DNA from: Atopobium sp. UBA1382
GTDB taxonomy: Bacteria; Actinomycetota; Coriobacteriia; Coriobacteriales; Atopobiaceae
Reading direction: 5' to 3'
NCBI GenBank assembly: GCA_002305805.1
Contig: DBQY01000002.1
Coordinates: 1-16,272, forward strand
Length of the DNA: 16,272 nucleotides
Shown: in pieces, positions 13,334-16,272 of the stretch
How positions within the stretch are numbered: the first letter of the stretch is position 1
How the letters are laid out: the number at the start of each line of letters is the position of its first letter
Position numbers and translations under genes: made by a program
The notes under the pieces: generated by a model
Told to the model about the DNA's origin: nothing
Databases searched by the model: none
Seen by the model: the letters and a program-made list of their open reading frames with translations, nothing else

Positions 13334-14998
13334 GTGGAACTGAGAAGCGACGCGATCAAGCGGGGTCTGGCGCGCGCACCGCACCGGAGTCTGCTCAAGG
13401 CCGACGGCCTCACCGACGAGGAGCTCGACCGGCCGCTCGTGGCCGTGGTCTCCGCCCAGAACGAGGTCATCCCCGGACACCTTCACCTCCAGCAGATCGC
13501 CGACGCCGTCAAGGCCGGAGTGCGCATGGCGGGCGGCACTCCGCTGCAGGTCAACACCATCGGCGTGTGCGACGGCATCGCCATGAACCACGAGGGCATG
13601 CACTACAGCCTCACCTCTCGCGAGGTCATCGCGGACAGCGTGGAGTGCGCGGTCCAGGGCCACCAGTTCGACGCGATGGTCCTCATCCCATCCTGCGACA
13701 AGATCGTCCCCGGCATGCTCATCGCAGCGGCGCGCCTCGACATCCCCACGATGCTCGTCTCCGGCGGCCCCATGCTCGCCGGCCGCGGGCGCGACGGCAG
13801 CCAGACCGACCTCAACTCCCTCTTCGACGCCGTGGGCCAGGTCACCGCCGGCACCATGGCCGAGGAGGAGTGTCACTGGCTCGAGGGCACGGCCTGCCCC
13901 ACCTGTGGCTCCTGCTCCGGCATGTTCACCGCCAACTCCATCTGCTGCCTCGCCGAGGCGCTGGGCATCGCGCTTCCCGGCAACGGCACCGTGCCCGCCG
14001 TCTACTCGGAGCGCATCCGCCTCGCCAAGCAGGCCGGCATGAAGGTCATGGAGCTGGTCGAGAAGAACGTCACGGCCCGCCAGATCATCACCTCCGCCGC
14101 CATCCACAACGGCATGGTGCTCGACATGGCCTTTGGCGGCTCCACCAACACGATGCTCCACCTCACGGCCATCGCCCAGGCCGCCGGCTGTCCCGTCACG
14201 ATGGACGACTGGGACCGCGCCAGCGCCGAGACCCCCAACATCGTGCGCATCGCGCCGGCCGGTCCGCTCCACATCCAGGACCTCAACGACGTGGGCGGCG
14301 TCTCCGCCATCATCGGCGAGCTCGGCCGCGCGGGGCACCTCGACATGAGCGCCCTCACCTGCCATGGGACCATGGCCGAGTGGGTGGCGGCCTGCCCGCC
14401 CGTCGACGGCGAGGTCGTCCGCAGCGTGGACAACGCCTACTCCCCCGACGGCGGTCTCAAGGTCATGCGCGGCAGCCTCGCGCCGGACTGCGGCGTCGTC
14501 AAGAAGAGCGCCGTGGACCCGGGCATGTGGCGGCACAGCGGCCCCGCGCGCGTCTTCGATTCCGAGGAGGAGGCCTGCAAGGCCATCTTCGGCGGGGCGA
14601 TAAACCCGGGCGACGTGGTGGTCATCCGCTACGAGGGACCCTCGGGCGGCCCCGGCATGCGCGAGATGCTCACCCCCACCTCCGCCATCTGCGGCATGGG
14701 ACTCGCGAGCTCCGTGGCGCTCATCACCGACGGGCGCTTCTCCGGCGCCTCCAAGGGCCCGTGCATCGGCCACGTCTCCCCTGAGGCGGCTGCCGGCGGC
14801 CCGATCGCTCTCGTCGAAGAGGGCGACGTCATCGATATTGACATCCAGGCTGGCACGCTCGAGCTGCGCGTCCCCGACGAGGTCCTCGCCGCGCGCCGCG
14901 CCGCTTGGGAGCCGCCGGCACCCAAGTACACCACGGGAGTCCTCTCCCGCTACGCAAAGCTGGTCACGAGCGCAGACAAGGGGGCCTATCTCTCATGA
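13334..14998 (+). CDS. ilvD: Dihydroxyacid dehydratase
   Basis: An iron-sulfur enzyme that dehydrates 2,3-dihydroxy-isovalerate and 2,3-dihydroxy-3-methylvalerate to the 2-oxo acids that give valine and isoleucine. It is 554 aa, slightly shorter than E. coli IlvD. Family marks: IPGHLHL (46-52), [16 protein letters not shown] (74-89), [10 protein letters not shown] (119-128), [16 protein letters not shown] (187-202), [36 protein letters not shown] and GHVSPEAA. Cys121 and Cys194 match conserved cluster-ligand cysteines; Cys79 stands where E. coli has Asp, as expected for the [2Fe-2S]-type enzymes, though that reading is inference. The start is GTG at 13334 with GAGGGGG just upstream. That site lies in a predicted hairpin, pointing to control of translation. 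The stop overlaps the ilvB start as ATGA. Confidence 0.97.
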   Translation: MELRSDAIKRGLARAPHRSLLKADGLTDEELDRPLVAVVSAQNEVIPGHLHLQQIADAVKAGVRMAGGTPLQVNTIGVCDGIAMNHEGMHYSLTSREVIADSVECAVQGHQFDAMVLIPSCDKIVPGMLIAAARLDIPTMLVSGGPMLAGRGRDGSQTDLNSLFDAVGQVTAGTMAEEECHWLEGTACPTCGSCSGMFTANSICCLAEALGIALPGNGTVPAVYSERIRLAKQAGMKVMELVEKNVTARQIITSAAIHNGMVLDMAFGGSTNTMLHLTAIAQAAGCPVTMDDWDRASAETPNIVRIAPAGPLHIQDLNDVGGVSAIIGELGRAGHLDMSALTCHGTMAEWVAACPPVDGEVVRSVDNAYSPDGGLKVMRGSLAPDCGVVKKSAVDPGMWRHSGPARVFDSEEEACKAIFGGAINPGDVVVIRYEGPSGGPGMREMLTPTSAICGMGLASSVALITDGRFSGASKGPCIGHVSPEAAAGGPIALVEEGDVIDIDIQAGTLELRVPDEVLAARRAAWEPPAPKYTTGVLSRYAKLVTSADKGAYLS

Positions 14999-16272
14999 TC
15001 ACCGTCGAGGAGAAGATTGCCCGGCGCCAGCGCGCCATCGAGGGGCGTCCGTTTGGCCCGGGCAGCCACACCGAGCACGAGGGCAAGACCATGACCGGGG
15101 CGCAGGCCATCATCGCCAGCCTTGAGGCCGAGGGCGTGGACACCATCTTCGGCTATCCCGGAGGCCAGGCCATCAAGATCTACGACGCCCTCTATGACTC
15201 CAAGAAGATCCATCACGTGCTCGCTCGCCACGAGCAGGGCGCCACGCACATGGCCGACGGCTACGCTCGTGCCACGGGCAAGGTGGGCGTGGTGCTCGTC
15301 ACCTCCGGCCCCGGCGCCACCAACACCGTGACCGGCATCGCCACCGCCTACATGGACTCCGTGCCCCTCGTCGTCATCACGGGCCAGGTCACCCGCGGCG
15401 TCATCGGTACCGATGCCTTCCAGGAGTCCGACATCGTGGGCATCACGATGCCCATCGTCAAGCACAGCTTCCTGCTGCAGTCGACCGACGACCTCACCAA
15501 GACCTTCCGCGAGGCCTTCTACATCGCCTCGACCGGCCGCCCGGGCCCTGTCCTCATCGACATCCCGAGCGACCTCTCCGGCTCCGAGATGGTCTTCCAC
15601 TACCCGGACAGCGTGAACGTCCCGAGCTACCGTCCCACCTACAAGGGCAACGCCAAGCAGGTCAAGCAGGCCGCGGAGCTCATCTGCCAGGCGGAGCGCC
15701 CGCTCATCATGGCCGGCGGCGGCATCGTGGCGTCGCATGCCTGCCCCGAGCTCGTCGAGCTCGCCGAGCGCATGCAGATCCCCGTGGTCACGACCCTCAT
15801 GGGCAAGGCCGCCATCCCCTGCTCCAACCCGCTCAACCTCGGCCCCGTGGGCATGCACGGCTCCAAGTACGCCAACATGGCGGTCACCGAGTCCGACCTC
15901 ATCGTCGCCGTCGGCGCGCGCTTCTCTGACCGCGTGACCGGCAAGGTCTCCGAGTTCGCCCCGCACGCCAAGATCATCCACATCGACATCGATCCGGCCG
16001 AGATCGGCAAGATCATCAACCCGGACGTGCCGATCGTCGGCGACGCCAAGGTCATTCTCGCCGCCCTCAACGAGCGCCTGGAGAAGATGGACGCGCACGC
16101 CACCTGCGAGGCCTGGCGCGACGAGGTCTTCGAATGGCGCGAGCGCTGGCCGTTTTACACCTCCGACTTTGCCGACTATGAGGGCAAGATCGCCCCGGAG
16201 GTCGTGCTCGAGCACCTCTCCGACAAGCTCGACCCGCACGCCTCGATCGTCACCACCGAGGTCGGCCAGCAC
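14995..16272 (+). CDS. ilvB: Acetolactate synthase large subunit, 3' end beyond window
   Basis: A TPP- and FAD-dependent enzyme that condenses two pyruvates to acetolactate, or pyruvate with 2-oxobutanoate (from IlvA) for isoleucine. The first 426 codons are present. The TPP-activating Glu is Glu80 in [52 protein letters not shown] and [12 protein letters not shown] are standard, and [13 protein letters not shown] is typical of the anabolic, valine-sensitive type. The frame ends in IVTTEVGQH, just where the C-terminal TPP-binding domain starts, so the GDG...N motif is outside the window. The ATG at 14995 overlaps the ilvD stop (ATGA), implying translational coupling. It gives a 32-residue extension before [12 protein letters not shown]; the ATG at 15091 is the other possible start, at the usual family N-terminus. 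The small subunit ilvN would be expected downstream. Confidence 0.95.
   Translation, partial: MITVEEKIARRQRAIEGRPFGPGSHTEHEGKTMTGAQAIIASLEAEGVDTIFGYPGGQAIKIYDALYDSKKIHHVLARHEQGATHMADGYARATGKVGVVLVTSGPGATNTVTGIATAYMDSVPLVVITGQVTRGVIGTDAFQESDIVGITMPIVKHSFLLQSTDDLTKTFREAFYIASTGRPGPVLIDIPSDLSGSEMVFHYPDSVNVPSYRPTYKGNAKQVKQAAELICQAERPLIMAGGGIVASHACPELVELAERMQIPVVTTLMGKAAIPCSNPLNLGPVGMHGSKYANMAVTESDLIVAVGARFSDRVTGKVSEFAPHAKIIHIDIDPAEIGKIINPDVPIVGDAKVILAALNERLEKMDAHATCEAWRDEVFEWRERWPFYTSDFADYEGKIAPEVVLEHLSDKLDPHASIVTTEVGQH

Noticed and set aside
14986..16272. Long minus-strand frame opposite ilvB
   Set aside because: Asp/Val/Gly/His-rich antisense shadow of ilvB; no start signals.

Overview
The window is about 65-70% GC by eye and has the look of an actinobacterial chromosome. 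The gene content, the Rho with a long basic N-terminal extension and the double-winged-helix MarR protein suggest the Coriobacteriia (Olsenella/Atopobium/Collinsella-like). That placement is inference from general resemblance, not a search result. It is an ordinary housekeeping stretch without phage, insertion sequences or CRISPR. What interests me lies mostly in RNA genes, leaders and small repeats.

Layout. Positions 1-9691 read leftwards (minus strand). From right to left they hold a polyprenyl-phosphate GlcNAc-1-phosphate transferase (WecA/TagO type), a PflX-type radical SAM protein, a small coiled-coil tail-anchored protein, nicotinate phosphoribosyltransferase (pncB), arginyl-tRNA synthetase (argS), a double MarR-type regulator, transcription terminator Rho, and the start of an exported or membrane protein that runs off the left edge. 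The first four are almost touching (7-35 nt gaps) and probably form one transcript. argS, the MarR gene and rho each have a plausible promoter of their own, and a clear intrinsic terminator separates the MarR gene from rho.

Positions 9866-10222 hold two RNA genes on the plus strand: a 6S RNA with its own -10 element and U-tract, and tRNA-Ala(CGC) with a strong promoter and a strong terminator. A lone ABC ATPase (minus) then lies back to back with ilvA (plus).

From 11269 to the right edge the plus strand carries branched-chain amino acid synthesis: ilvA (threonine ammonia-lyase), a small unknown gene, ilvD (dihydroxyacid dehydratase) and the first 426 codons of ilvB (acetolactate synthase large subunit). 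ilvD and ilvB overlap as ATGA. Two related 29-bp palindromes bracket the small unknown gene, and each begins exactly on the TGA stop codon of the gene before it. The roughly 300-bp leader of ilvD contains a T-box-like stem and two mutually exclusive hairpins, one of which buries the ilvD ribosome binding site. That leader is the best candidate here for an incompletely described regulatory element.
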